Notes under the pieces: generated by a model | Seen by the model: only the letters and a program-made list of their open reading frames with translations | The model's database searches: none | Told to the model about the DNA's origin: nothing | Origin: Xenopus tropicalis | Taxonomy: Eukaryota; Chordata; Amphibia; Anura; Pipidae | DNA: 64,000 nt | Direction of reading: 5' to 3' | Assembly: GCF_000004195.4 (NCBI RefSeq) | Contig: NC_030683.2 | Location: 73,069,764 to 73,133,763, forward strand | Part shown: positions 1 through 12,900 of the stretch, piece by piece | Layout: every line of letters begins with the position of its first letter | How positions within the stretch are numbered: the first letter of the stretch is position 1 | Made by a program: the position numbers and the translations under genes

Positions 1-558
1 CGCAGAGCAACCATTATGAACAAGTGTGACAAACTAAAAAGTCCCCCTATTATTACCTATACGGTTTTAATTACTTCTAAACATCAGTTACTAGGAGTTA
101 TTTCTATATAATAGTGAATGCTTTAGGACAGCAAAGCCTGGCAAGAGTTACTTGCTGTTACAAAGGAAGGTGCCTCTTGGCTAGGTTCTAGGTGTAAAGA
201 AGCTAATTGGAGGATCTTAAACCAGTTCAAGTGGGTTAAAAATACTAATTGTAGTTGGGTATGCACTATACTTAAGTGAAATGTCTAATTAAATTATGGG
301 ATTTGTTGGGATAAACACACCTGCATCCAAATTAAAATTCATAAAACTATTTGTTTACATATAGAATTATTACAATTACAATTTTGAATAAACTTGTGAG
401 AATAGCATCACATATACTCTCAACTTTCTTTAATGACTGAAAGAAAATTGCATGCCTTGCTAAGAAAGCTCGTCAGATACACTTGAGAAAGTTCCTGATT
501 AAATGTAATTTTACCCTGACCAACCCCTAGAAATCATATTAGAAAGGGCTTTGTTCAC

Positions 559-619
559 CTGCTCCTGAAAAACATGTTTCTCTTCTCCAGAGCTTGGTCG
601 TACAATGTAATCAGTCCTC
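559..619 (-). CDS. NFRKB: NFRKB exon 15 (residues 504-524)
   Basis: The 61-nt exon reads RTDYIVRPSSGEEKHVFQEQ after completing a valine codon split from exon 14. The acceptor is TTTCAG at 620 upward and the donor is GTGAAC at 558 downward. It ends in phase 0. The next exon is not within 1-558. Confidence 0.92.
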
Positions 620-3600
620 CTGAAAGTGTAAATAATGCATTGCTTAAAGGTTTATTAAAGGTAAGATACTGGGCAATAAATTCCATTAAATTAATATAAT
701 TCCATGCTTCTGAAGTCACTATGATGAGAATGAATACAGCATTCCCAACATCATAAAAAAATTACAGAAAATAGATTGAACTTGTATTTGTTTGGTTAAT
801 AATCATAGGCAAATAACTAGCTTGCAACTAAATTTAACTCTCAAATAAAATGAGCTAGCTATTAAATTCTTTACAACTTTGTATTTGTATTATATTTTAT
901 TTCAAAATAATTATAAATAGATATAGTAGCTTCTACTTACACCCTTGGAATGGGAGTGCTTGCATCAATGCAATCTTCATTTTCCTAAAATGCAAAGAAC
1001 ATTTTTTACAGCAACAGTCATACAGAAATTTAGAAATAAATATGACTAGGGCAAAATTATTGTTGTTGTTCATCACACTTACAGCCAGTGAACAAAACAC
1101 AATCTGTGAAATAACAGATAATTTGCACAAATCACTGTTCTGAAGGACAATGCCAATGTAAACAAGCATTGCTTTTCTATAGGAATTCATTTTTGGGAAG
1201 ATAAAGGGAATGATGCAGTCTTAATGTCATGAAGCAGTTACTAGGTCATACATATACATGTCATGGTGCACTAGCATGAGTTGAAAATAACTTATAAAAG
1301 TTTAATAATCTATATATATATATGGCTACTACAGCAAATAAAGTGCTGTCTTGTATAAAAAAGGGCATTGACTCAAGGGATGAGAACATATTTTTGCCTC
1401 TTTATAGGTCCCTGGTAAGGCCTCACCTTGAGTATGCAGAGCAGTTTTGGGCTCCAGTCCTTAAGAAGGATATTAATGAGCTGGAGAGAGTGCAGACACG
1501 TGCAACTAAACTGGTAAAGGGGATGGAAGATTTAAGCTATGAGGTTAGACTGTCGAGGTTGGGGTTGTTTTCTCTGGAAAAGAGGCGCTTGCGAGGGGAC
1601 ATGATTACTCTGTACAAGTACATTAGAGGGGATTATAGGCAGTTGGGGGATGTTCTTTTTTTCCCATAAAAACAATCAGTGCACCAGAGGTCACCCCTTT
1701 AGATTAGAGGAACAGAGCTTCCATTTGAAGCAGCGTAGGTGGTTTTTCACGGTGAGGGCAGTGAGGCTGTGGAATGCACTTCCTAGTGATGTGGTAATGG
1801 CAGACTCTGTTAATGCCTTTAAGAGGGGCCTGGATGAGTTTTTGAACAAGCAGAATATCCAAGGCTATTGTGATACTAATATCTACAGTTAGTATTACTG
1901 GTTGTATATATATAGTTTATGTATGTGAGTGTATAGATTGGTTAGTATAGGTTGTGTGCTGGGTTTACTCGGATGGGTTGAACTTGATGGACAATGGTCT
2001 TTTTTCAACCCTATGTAACTATGTAACTATATATATATAAAATGCATCTAAATATACTGATAAAATTGGTCATAATACAGTGTTCAGCTTTGTTTTTACC
2101 AAACAAAGCTAAAGCAAGGTTACTAGACGTAAAAATTTAATGGGATATTAGACTTCAGGAGATATTATGCAAGCTGCACAAAACTACACACAGATAAAGT
2201 AAGAAATAATCCAAACCTTGCTATATATCTGATCCTTTGTTTCCAGCCAGAGGTGAAAATGAGCCACTAGTTCTTTCTCAGAGTCACTAGAGGACACTGC
2301 AAAAAAACATTAACCCATTTAGAAAAAGTATGTTTACTATTTTGTAGAAAACAAAATAATGCTGAATCTTTTTATTATTTCTGCAGTATTATTTTTAAAA
2401 GGGGTTGTTCCCATTTAAATTAAGTATGATGTAGAGAGTGCTATGAGGTATATTTGTAACTGGTCTTCAGTTTTATTATTTGGAGTTTTTAAATTATTTA
2501 GCTTTTTTTCCCATCAGTTCTCCAGTTTGGAATTAGAGCAGCTATCAGGTTGCTAGGGTCCAATTTAACCTAGCAACCAGAAATAAGACAGTAATATGAA
2601 TAAAGGAGGGCCTAAATAGAAAGAGAAGTAATACAAAGTAACAATAACATTGTAGCTTCACAGAGAAATAGTTTTTTGGCTGCTGGGGTCCATTTGGAAC
2701 CTAGAAAGAGTCAGACGAGGAAGGCAAATAATAATTCAAAAACTATAAAAAACTAAGACCAATTGGAAACTTGCTAAAAATAGGACATTCTATTACATAC
2801 TCCGTTAACCTGTAGGTAAACCACACCTTTAACATTCTCAAATCTCAGACCAATTTTCCTTCTTTCCTTCACTTCCCTATTCTATTATGTGTGTGTACTG
2901 GGTCTCTCTTAGTTTGTGCTCTTGCCCTGTTTGTATCCCTTTCCTCCCATGCTCTCATCTGTACTGACATATGCCACCTCACCTGTGTTCTCCTGCTCAA
3001 TTTACCATTTTAATGTTTTTGACCGCCACCTGATAACAATTTGCTGACTGAATTAAAATCTAATTTCACTCTCTAATAAATTAGCCCCTTAGTATTTCTA
3101 AAAGCAATAAGTTAAGATTTTTACAATCAACTCACTTAGCAGATATAAAAATAGAGTAATTTTTTTTCACTGAACAGGACACAATACTCAAACATGAGCT
3201 CAACGTATACAAATTGTAGTACTTACCAACGCACTTCCATTGCTGAGTTTTCTCTCTAAACTCAACAAATGGAGTAAAACTGGAAGAAGCAACTACAAAC
3301 AAAACAAAAACAATATTTATACAAAAAATATAAACTTGGCTAAGTAATTCATACCTAAATGTAAGTAAACTTTTCAGTCAAAGGGTTTTGGAATTCCTGT
3401 AACATAGTAACATAGTAACATAGTAAGTTGGGTTGAAAAAAGACATATGTCCATCAAGTTCAACCATAATGCCTATATATAACCTGCCTAACTACTAGTT
3501 GATCCAGAGGAAGGCAAAAAAACCCCATCTGAAGCCTCTCTAATTTGCCGCAGAGGGGAAAAAATTCCTTCCTGACTCCAAGATGGCAATCGGACCAGTC

Positions 3601-6600
3601 CCTGGATCAACTAGTACTAAGAGCTATCTCCCATAACCCTGTATTCCCTCACTTGCTAAGAATCCATCCAGCCCCTTCTTAAAGTTATATAATGTATCAG
3701 CCAGCACGACCTTGTTTGCCCTTGCAGCTGCTGCCTGGCATTGCTTGCTACAGCCACGTTTATTATCTACAAGGACTCCAAGGTCCTTCTCCATTATGGA
3801 TTTGCCTAGTGCAGTCCCATTAAGGGTATACGGGGCTTGCATATTTTTACATCCCAGGTGCATGACCTTACATTTATCCACATTAAATCTCATCTGCCAC
3901 TTAGCTGCCCAGATTGCCAGTTGGTCAAGATCCTGCTGCAGGGATGTCACATCCTGGATAGAATTGACTGGTCTGCAGAGTTTTGTGTCATCTGCAAACA
4001 CTGATACATTACTCATAATACCCTCCCCTAAGTCATTTATGAACAAATTAAACAAAAGTGGACCCAGTACAGAACCCTGAGGGACCCCACTGAGGACCTT
4101 ATTCCAAGTAGAGAATGTACCATTAACAACCACCCTCTGTACCCGATCCTGTAGCCAGTTTTCTATCCATGTGCAAACGACTTCACTAAGACCAATAGAC
4201 CTTAGCTTAGAAAGCAGTCGTTTGTGTTTAAAAGAATACTGTCAAAACATGCTTTTTTCCAAAACACATTAGTTAATAGAGCTTCTCCAGCAAAATCCTG
4301 CATTGAAATCTGTTTTTACATTTAATTTTTAAATTTCCCATGGGGCTAGCCATATTCTTTGATTCCCAGGGTTCCACAGCCATGTGATCTCTGCTCTGAT
4401 GAACTTTAGTCACACTTTACTGCTGAGCTGCAAGTTGGAGCGATACCCCAGCTTCCCAGGTATCCCTTGCCCTTTCGGCAGAAAGAAAAGCCACAGGGAA
4501 TGCCTGGGAAGCTGGGGAAAGATGGTGAAAAAATGAGGAGTGATGGGACAGGGTAATTAAGCAATTAGAGTTACAGGTTAGCATGTGTTAAAAAGTAGAT
4601 AATGCTTGCGTCTTTACAAGCAAGTTTCAGCTGAAATCTGTAAAGGTAACATTTCACACTCCTCTTATTTCTTCCAGCAAACTCACCTTTGCACTCCCCA
4701 CTCAAGTAGATGAGAGCAGGGTGCACCAAATCACACCAATTTGGAGCTACTGAGAACCAGCTATTTAATGTACTAGCTGGTAAGGACTGCCAATCAGATA
4801 CCTTGTCTTCAAGCTACAAGACAAAAACAGAATACAACTCACAGAATGATTAACAAAAGGTAAAATGATCAGGTTTAAAATAAACAGATGCAACCAAACC
4901 CAAACACATTTGCACAAACTTTTATAAGCAACCAACTGCTCATACCAGTGGGAGGCTACAGGGCCCTTCCATTGTAAGAATATCCAGGAGAAGACAGAAA
5001 AAACATGCTGAGATTTCATTAAATGGAAGTGGAGGTTTCACATCTTCTAATGGTCTGCAGAAAGATTAAAACAATTTAATTTAAAACACTATTCAAGCAA
5101 ACCAAATACTATGTTAAATAAAACTAGTAAACAAATGGGAAAAAATAAGGCATATCGTTTCTAGAATTCAACTTGAGAAGGAAAAATATGCTGGTCTATG
5201 GCTCTGTGCTGACAAGTGTCAGGCAACCTCCCCATAATGCCAGTTAAAAAATATTCCAGTATAAACTGCAAAGAATGACCAAATCTAAACCTTAATTACA
5301 TGTGTGGGGCAATCACAGAATAGTATTAGGTGTGCTCTAACAACCTGCTTTCCAATCCACAAAAGCAAACTGGAAACAGTGAATGCTGTATGATCACTGG
5401 CCAGTTGAAAACCCTAATGCTGCAAAATTCTTCAAGAGACATGATTTCAGAAGGAGGTCCACTTAAAGGCCAACTACACAGTTTAACCATGCCCTCTTCT
5501 TTTCCAACCAAGATCTCTCTTACTATTTAAGTATAAACCCATTATACAAACATAAAAATATGTTAATTTCCAGATCCTGATTTTAAACACTCTTCTTTTT
5601 CTCTGTAAAATTAAGCTAGCACCCTTTCCTCAATCTTTATTATGCTTTAAATCCATTCTGGGTATTTTTAAACTTAAAAAAAAAAATTGTAATACTCTTA
5701 AAGCAATGGTGCTCCAAGTTAAAGGGATACTGTCGTGATTTTTATGGTATAAGTTTTATTTCTAAACTACACTGTTTACATAACAAATAATTCACTCCAC
5801 CATTTAAAAAAAATTTCTATAACCAACAAAATTTTTTTTTTTAATATTGGTGTGTAGGCAGTCATCTCAGTGTATCGTGCCCGAGTCTAAGCTTTCAGAA
5901 GGAGCTAGCCCTACACATGAGAACTGCTTTCAGGTAACCTTTTGTTTCTCCTACTCCCATGTAACTGGAGGAGTCCCAAGCCAGACTTGTATTTCTTACT
6001 ATTGAGTGCTATTCAAATATCTACTGGGAGCTGCAATCTTGCTACCTTCTGCTGATCGGCTGCGGGCAGGGGGGTGATATCATTTCAACTTGGCGGCTGT
6101 AGATTAATTTGTTTAGTGCATTAAAACAGTACTAATAAAAATACATGTATATAAACCTTTTTTTACTCAAATTATGGCAACTCACTCTTCCTTCACAGCA
6201 GTCAAAGTTACTTGAGGTGTCTCAGGAGGCAGAACGGCAGGCATAATGTCAGCTTCATCAGGCATGTCAGGGTAATCTTCCACCTCTGTTTTAATAGTTT
6301 TAAGCTTTTTTTTCTTCTTGTCATCTTTCTCTTTCACTCGTTTTTTCATTGTTGCCAGGTCAAAGAGTGCTAGAAGAGAGGCATGTGCATGACAGGATCA
6401 GTTATCTGTGATCAATTTGAGGAGGACTGGAGCAAGGAAAGTGTCCAGTGTGCAATCACAATTCATAGGCATACAAAAAGATACTTATATGATTATTTGA
6501 TGTGTTTAGGTTTAAAACTAAAATAGGCATGCATATAAAGGAATTTAAAATAAAAAAAAAAGTAAATTCTTACCTGCAAGTGACCCTTTCCTGCCAGCGT

Positions 6601-6900
6601 TTACTCTTGTCATTATATCATTCATTGATAAATTATCTGTTATGAGGTCAGGATGATCCTGCACAGAAAACATACTGCTATAAATGAAAGAGCATAGCAA
6701 TCTTTATCGCACAAAATTTAGACCAAAATAGTTGTACAAATTATCTTCCCAGTATCTTAAAAGAGAGAGGCCCTTTCCATACTTTGCTATTTCAGTTCAA
6801 TAAGTTCTTTTTTATATTTACTGAGGAGAGGTACAAGTAAATATGTAAAATAACATTTTTGTTTACAATAGTGAAAGATTCAGCACTGGTAAGATATTGC

Positions 6901-6931
<31 letters not shown>

Positions 6932-9900
6932 AAAATCTCACATGGAATAAAGGCAGCACAAAAAAAGAAATGTCTTTGAAAGATCTCTTACGATTCCCTA
7001 CTGGCAGCAAAGGAGCAACATTTCAGGCATTACCCATAAGATTTCACTGCCACCACCACCAAAGTGTTAGAATGAGAATCCTTTTTAGGTTAGGTGCTCA
7101 TACATGCACCAAACAAGCAGATCTTTCACCAATAAGCCCACTTTAAAGGATCATAATAGGTGGCAATGATGGCTGTCAGGAGAGGAAAGGGCCAAATTAG
7201 CATCTTAAAACAGCCCGTGTATGGCCCTCTTTACTTGAAGGCTCTTCTGCAAAGTTCTTTCATTCAAAACACAAGTCATTCAGACATCCCTAAGGAAAAA
7301 AATCATTTTTTTGGCAGTTTTTCTACCTACAGGCAGAAGAGGCAAACCTTAAATTTACAATGCAATTTGGAATAATGAAGACATTTAAATGCAGTTTTAC
7401 TTTTACATTTTAATGCCTAACTCCTAAGAACAAAATGCTTGTTATTTGCTATGTGATCCCTACCGACTGACGTTTCCTCTTCTCCCGATGCCTTCTTAAA
7501 AGCAGCTTCAGGTCATGGTTAGTAAATTCCTGTTTATCTATGACAAATTAAATTCAGAATAAGAATTTTTTAAGCCTTACTAAAATAAAAACTCGCAAGA
7601 AAAAAAAAATATATAAAAAGGAATGGTTAAAATGAAAAAGAAAATTTTACCAGCAGTTTTCATGTCCTGTGTAGAAAGTGTTGGTATAACTCTAAGAGGG
7701 ACAGCAACACTTGGACAGTGTGTGGGAGATTCTGGAAGCCAGGAACTCAAATCTAAATAATTGAAAAGAAAAATGGGGAAAACTGCTATTGACATTTTAA
7801 GTTAATTGTGAGATTATCACTGGCAGGTTTTATTACTATATTTAGATGCATAAAATAAAGGCCTTTTAAAGAATGCACAAACATATACATTTAGAGACCT
7901 ACACAGGCCACAAATTATGCAGAAAAATATTTGCATTACTAATATACTAAGAAACAATGAAGGGTTGAAAGTATCACAAAATAAAATAGAAATGTATGGC
8001 TGCACAAGAGAATTTTGTATATGAGTTTATAGTTAATAATTTAGGGCCGCAGGTCATAGAACATGATGCAAGTAAGGTTACGGTAAGGGTCTAGTAAAAT
8101 TGTGCAGAACCCAATGACGTTAGCAAAAACAAAGATAAAAGGAAGTTGTTAGGCAATGTTACTACAACTGTAATTTTCTCTACAACAGTTCCCCCTCCCT
8201 AAGCTTAAAGAAACAGTAACACCAAAAAATGAAAGTGTATAATATGAATTAAAAGATAATGTATTATTGCCCTGCACTAGTAAAAGTTGCATGTTTTAAA
8301 AAGACTATTGTTAAGTGGCAGACAGTGGCAGTGACATTTCAGATAACATAAGCAGTGTAAAACACCATTGCATTCTCCACCATTGCAATTTTCATCTGCT
8401 ATATAACCTGTGCCTTTTCTCCAGCTTGAATAGCTATCCCCATGGCTACACAGCAGTTTATGTATATAAACTATACTACGGTTTCTGAAGCATACATACA
8501 GCTATTCTAAAACCTTTACATGAGGCACAAACAGAAACATTGAACCTAAAATATTGGTGTGCTCATTTGCCAAGTGTAGAGTAGCAGTAATTGCTTTGCA
8601 CAAAGTGGATACTGGACAATAGTTGCACTTGGTAGTGGTAGTGGTAATTCATTCTCCTAATGAGTTGTTATTGATCTATTATATAACGTTACTTTTAATG
8701 GTAGTTTACAAATGAAAGTATTTTTATGGTGGAAACCTGGAGAGTGCTGAATTGAGGCTCCATTTGGGCTCTATGTTTCTATTTGGGCTACAAGTAAAGG
8801 TTTTTGGGTATAGTATATAACTTGAGCACCGTCCCAAACAGGTATTTCACAGGCATTTTTTGTAATATGAGCAATGTAACCAGTCGCCTTTTGTTTTTGG
8901 CTTGAATAAAAACATGCAACGATTATCAGTGCAGGGTGGCAGTACATTATATTTTATTTTATTTACTTTAATACATTTTCATTTTTTGGCATGACGGTTC
9001 ATTTACCATGTCCAGTGAAGTGTATAATTTGCAGTGTAACCGACACACACCAGTATTTTTATCTAATAGGAAGCTCATTAAAAACGGATTTTTTTTTTTT
9101 TTTTATAAACAATTTTAAAGGCATGTCCACAAAAAATATTCTAAGCAAATCTACATAGTAACATAGTAAGTTGGGTTGAAAAAAGACACACGTCCATCAA
9201 GTTCAACCAAATGCCTATATATAACCTGCCTAACTACTAGTTGATCCAGAGGAAGGCAAAAAAACCCCATCTGAAGCCTCTCTAATTTGCCGCAGAGGGG
9301 AAAAAATTCCTTCCTGACTCCAAGATGGCAATCGGACCAGTCCCTGGATCAACTAGTACTAAGAGCTATCTCCCATAACCCTGTATTCCCTCACTTGCTA
9401 AGAATCCATCCAGCCCCTTCTTAAAGTTATATAATGTATCAGCCAGCACGACTGATTCGGGGAGGGAATTCCACAACTTCACAGCTCTCACTGTAAAAAA
9501 TCCTTTCCGAATATTTAAATGGAACCTCCCTTCCTCTAAACGAAGTGGGTGCCCTCGTGTCCGTTGGAAGGACCTACTGGTAAATAAAACATTAGAAAGG
9601 TTATTATATGATCCCTTTATATATTTATACATAGTTATCATGTCACCTCTTATGCGCCTCTTCTCCAGTGTAAACAGACCCAACTTGGCCAGTCTTTCTT
9701 CATAACGGAGACTTTCCATACCCTTTACCAGCTTAGTTGCCCTTCTCTGGACCCTCTCTAACTCAATAATGTCCCGTTTGAGCACTGGAGACCAAAACTG
9801 AACAGCATATTCTAGATGGGGCCTTACCAGCGCTCTGTAAAGGGGAAGAATAACCCCTTCCTCCCATTAATCTATACCCCTTTTAATACAACTCAAAACC

Positions 9901-12900
9901 TTGTTTGCCCTTGCAGCTGCTGCCTGGCATTGCTTGCTACAGCCACGTTTATTATCTACAAGGACTCCAAGGTCCTTCTCCATTATGGATTTGCCTAGTG
10001 CAGTCCCATTAAGGGTATACGGGGCTTGCATATTTTTACATCCCAGGTGCATGACCTTACATTTAACCACATTAAATCTCATCTGCCACTTAGCTGCCCA
10101 GATTGCCAGTTGGTCAAGATCCTGCTGCAGGGATGTCACATCCTGGATAGAATTGACTGGTCTGCAGAGTTTTGTGTCATCTGCAAACACTGATACATTA
10201 CTCATAATACCCTCCCCTAAGTCATTTATGAACAAATTAAACAAAAGTGGACCCAGTACAGAACCCTGAGGGACCCCACTGAGGACCTTATTCCAAGTAG
10301 AGAATGTACCATTAACAACCACCCTCTGTACCCGATCCTGTAGCCAGTTTTCTATCCATGTGCAAACGACCTCACTAAGACCAATAGACCTTAGCTTAGA
10401 AAGCAGTCGTTTGTGGGGAACGGTATCAAATGCTTTGGCAAAATCCAAATAGATTATATCTACTGCATCCCCACTGTCCAGCTTCTTACTTACCTCATCA
10501 TAAAAAGCAATTAAATTGGTCTGACATGACCTGTCCTTCATAAAGCCATGCTGATTACTGCTCATAATGGCATTCTCCACTACATAATTTTGAATGTGAT
10601 CCCTAACAAGCCTTCAAATAACTTGCCCACCACGGATGTCAAACTTACAGGCCTATAATTGCCAGGCTGAGATCTTACTCCCTTTTTAAATATGGGAATG
10701 ACATTCGCCTTCTTCCAATCCCTAGGTACCATACCTGATGAAAGAGAGTCTGAAAATATCAGAAAAAAGGGCCACTGCAATTCTGCCCCTAGCTCTCTCA
10801 GTACCCGAGGGTGTATTCCATCTGGCCCAGGTGCCTTGTTTACATTTATCGTGTGTAACCCTTTAAGCACCATATCCTGTGCCAACCACTGTGTAGTTGG
10901 AGCTGAGGCAACAGTGAAGCTATTGGGTGGGACTTGGCCCACTGGCTCCTCTACTGCATTACGCATTCATTACAATTTTTCAAATAGTTTCTTTTTTTAT
11001 TATCTATATATTATTTATATATTATTTCTATTTTATTATTAAGTTATCTGTATATGTTAACTGCTAGCAAAATCGGTCCCTTTCCATTCTTTTCCCTGGT
11101 GGCTCAGACTTTTGAAACAATGTAACACAAGCCAGCTGATTAACATAAAAATTTGTAATGAACACATAATGGAAGTTGCTTACAATGTTTCCTTTTTTAG
11201 ACAAAAAAATTTTTGGGGGGGGGTTGACATGTCCTTCAATATAAAACAATTTTGCATGAGGTCTTGGAGGGCTGCTGTGCAGCTGAACAGGCCACATTTC
11301 TGACCTTGAATACATCCTAAAAGTCTTTGCAAGGCATGTGTTTTTCGCGATGAAATACTCACCTATAATATCATGAAGTGTACTACTCTATGAAACCTAA
11401 AATCAATTTTTCTTTTTTCCTAGCTGTACACTGCATCATGTTTTTTTGACAAAAATACAAACTTTGCAAAATGAGAAGTGTGTAATGATGTTTTGTATTA
11501 CTCAAACAGTTACGGTATGCAAAGTTTCTATTGAACATATATAGATACAAATATAGCAGTTATCAAATCTTGTTAAAACCTATGTTCAAAAACTCCAGTA
11601 AAAAGGACTTTATTCCCCTGCATTTGTCATTCATCTGGGTTTGTACTATTTACTTGGTGTTTGAATTATGTTTACAATAATTATTGTTCATCTATAATTT
11701 GTTAATGTAATCCCCATTCTCACCTTCTTCTTCAGAAGACAAAGTGCCATCCCCACACTCATCTTTCACCTCTCTCAGAATTTTAAGGTAACGGCACTGT
11801 GCTCTTGTTTCTCTCTCCTCAGGGGTGTTCCTTAAAGAGGATGGCTTCTTTTTCAACACTTGGTCAGGTCCATTTTTTCTAGCAAGGTCTAGTAGCTCCT
11901 TAAGACAATATGAAACATGTTATATAGTTGCATGAATAAGGTCTAGTGATAAAGTCTTAAAAATCTATGTTGGGATTAGAAAAAATAAATAAATAATTCA
12001 CTAGGTTTTACCATTACTTTGTTCAGCCAAAGTTGAAAGGGAAGAGTCTAGGCTACTTGGAACAGTGCCTTCCCACCATTTTCCAGTTTTTGTATATAAG
12101 GCCAGACATGGTCCAATACTATAGGAGGAGTAAAATCACCTACATTTATGTAGCATTTGATTCTGAGCATGGTAGATTCAAAATTTGTGGGGGGAATTTG
12201 TTCTTGATTAAAAATATTTAGCCTTTCACAAGAGTAAACTATTGCCTTGATTTTTCACAAATGAATTAGTTCAGATGATGTGATTTGGTCTGTAATATAT
12301 CATTTTTTTACAATTAAAATTTTGAAATGGTGGTTTTCACTTTTTAGCAAGATGCAGACAACAGTAAAGAATAGTTATATGGTCTTCAATATTTAAGCCT
12401 ACTGTTTACAGATCTCCTTATGTGTTTAGAACCCAGCCATTTGGAACACCATACTTGCTGCTTCAAAAATCGATAATTCCAAATACTGACATCAATAGTA
12501 GCAGCTACAAGTCACTTATAGTTCACAGAATGTTGAAACAATTTTCCACAGGCACATATAACAGGTAAAAAGAAATGCAAGAAAAAATAACTACTAAATG
12601 CAAAAGGATACCAGCTACAACTGAGCATGTAGACTTACCTTTCGAGATGCTAATATCTGCTTAAGTAACTTGTGGAAATACTGTTGCTGAGAAGTCAGGT
12701 AGCGCTTGTACTGGGACTTGAGGCAAAGCTGTCGATACTTTACAACCTCTGGGTTAAAGTGCCCATCTGGAAACAGAAAAAATGTATAAGCAAGCTCTCA
12801 AAACAAATTGTGACTTTACAGCAGAGTGCACATAGAATAAGGAAGATTTAGAGGACTGGCTTGTGGTTGCACAGGTAAATTGATGAAATTTCAAAGTTTG

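Larger units (their letters stand above)
1402..7867. repeat. Left arm of large inverted duplication (NFRKB exons 6-13)
   Basis: By eye this segment is nearly identical, in reverse complement, to 17,560-22,574. The outer border lies inside the CR1 fragment (shared motif CTCTTTATAGGTCC). The inner border is at AAGGCCTTTT near 7,858-7,867. The left arm carries an extra CR1 insert (3,401-4,229) and 630 bp (about 6,352-6,981) missing from the right arm, which accounts for the length difference of about 1.45 kb. Confidence 0.92.

Noticed and set aside
3712..4080. Open frames of about 120 codons on the plus strand at 3,712-4,080 and 9,901-10,269
   Set aside because: They are antisense shadows of the CR1 reverse-transcriptase ORF; the minus-strand frames carry the RT motifs.
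7160..7375. Matching 71-codon frames at 7,160-7,375 (+) and 18,036-18,251 (-)
   Set aside because: They match only because they lie in the two arms of the inverted repeat. The sequence is intronic, with no domain or splice context.
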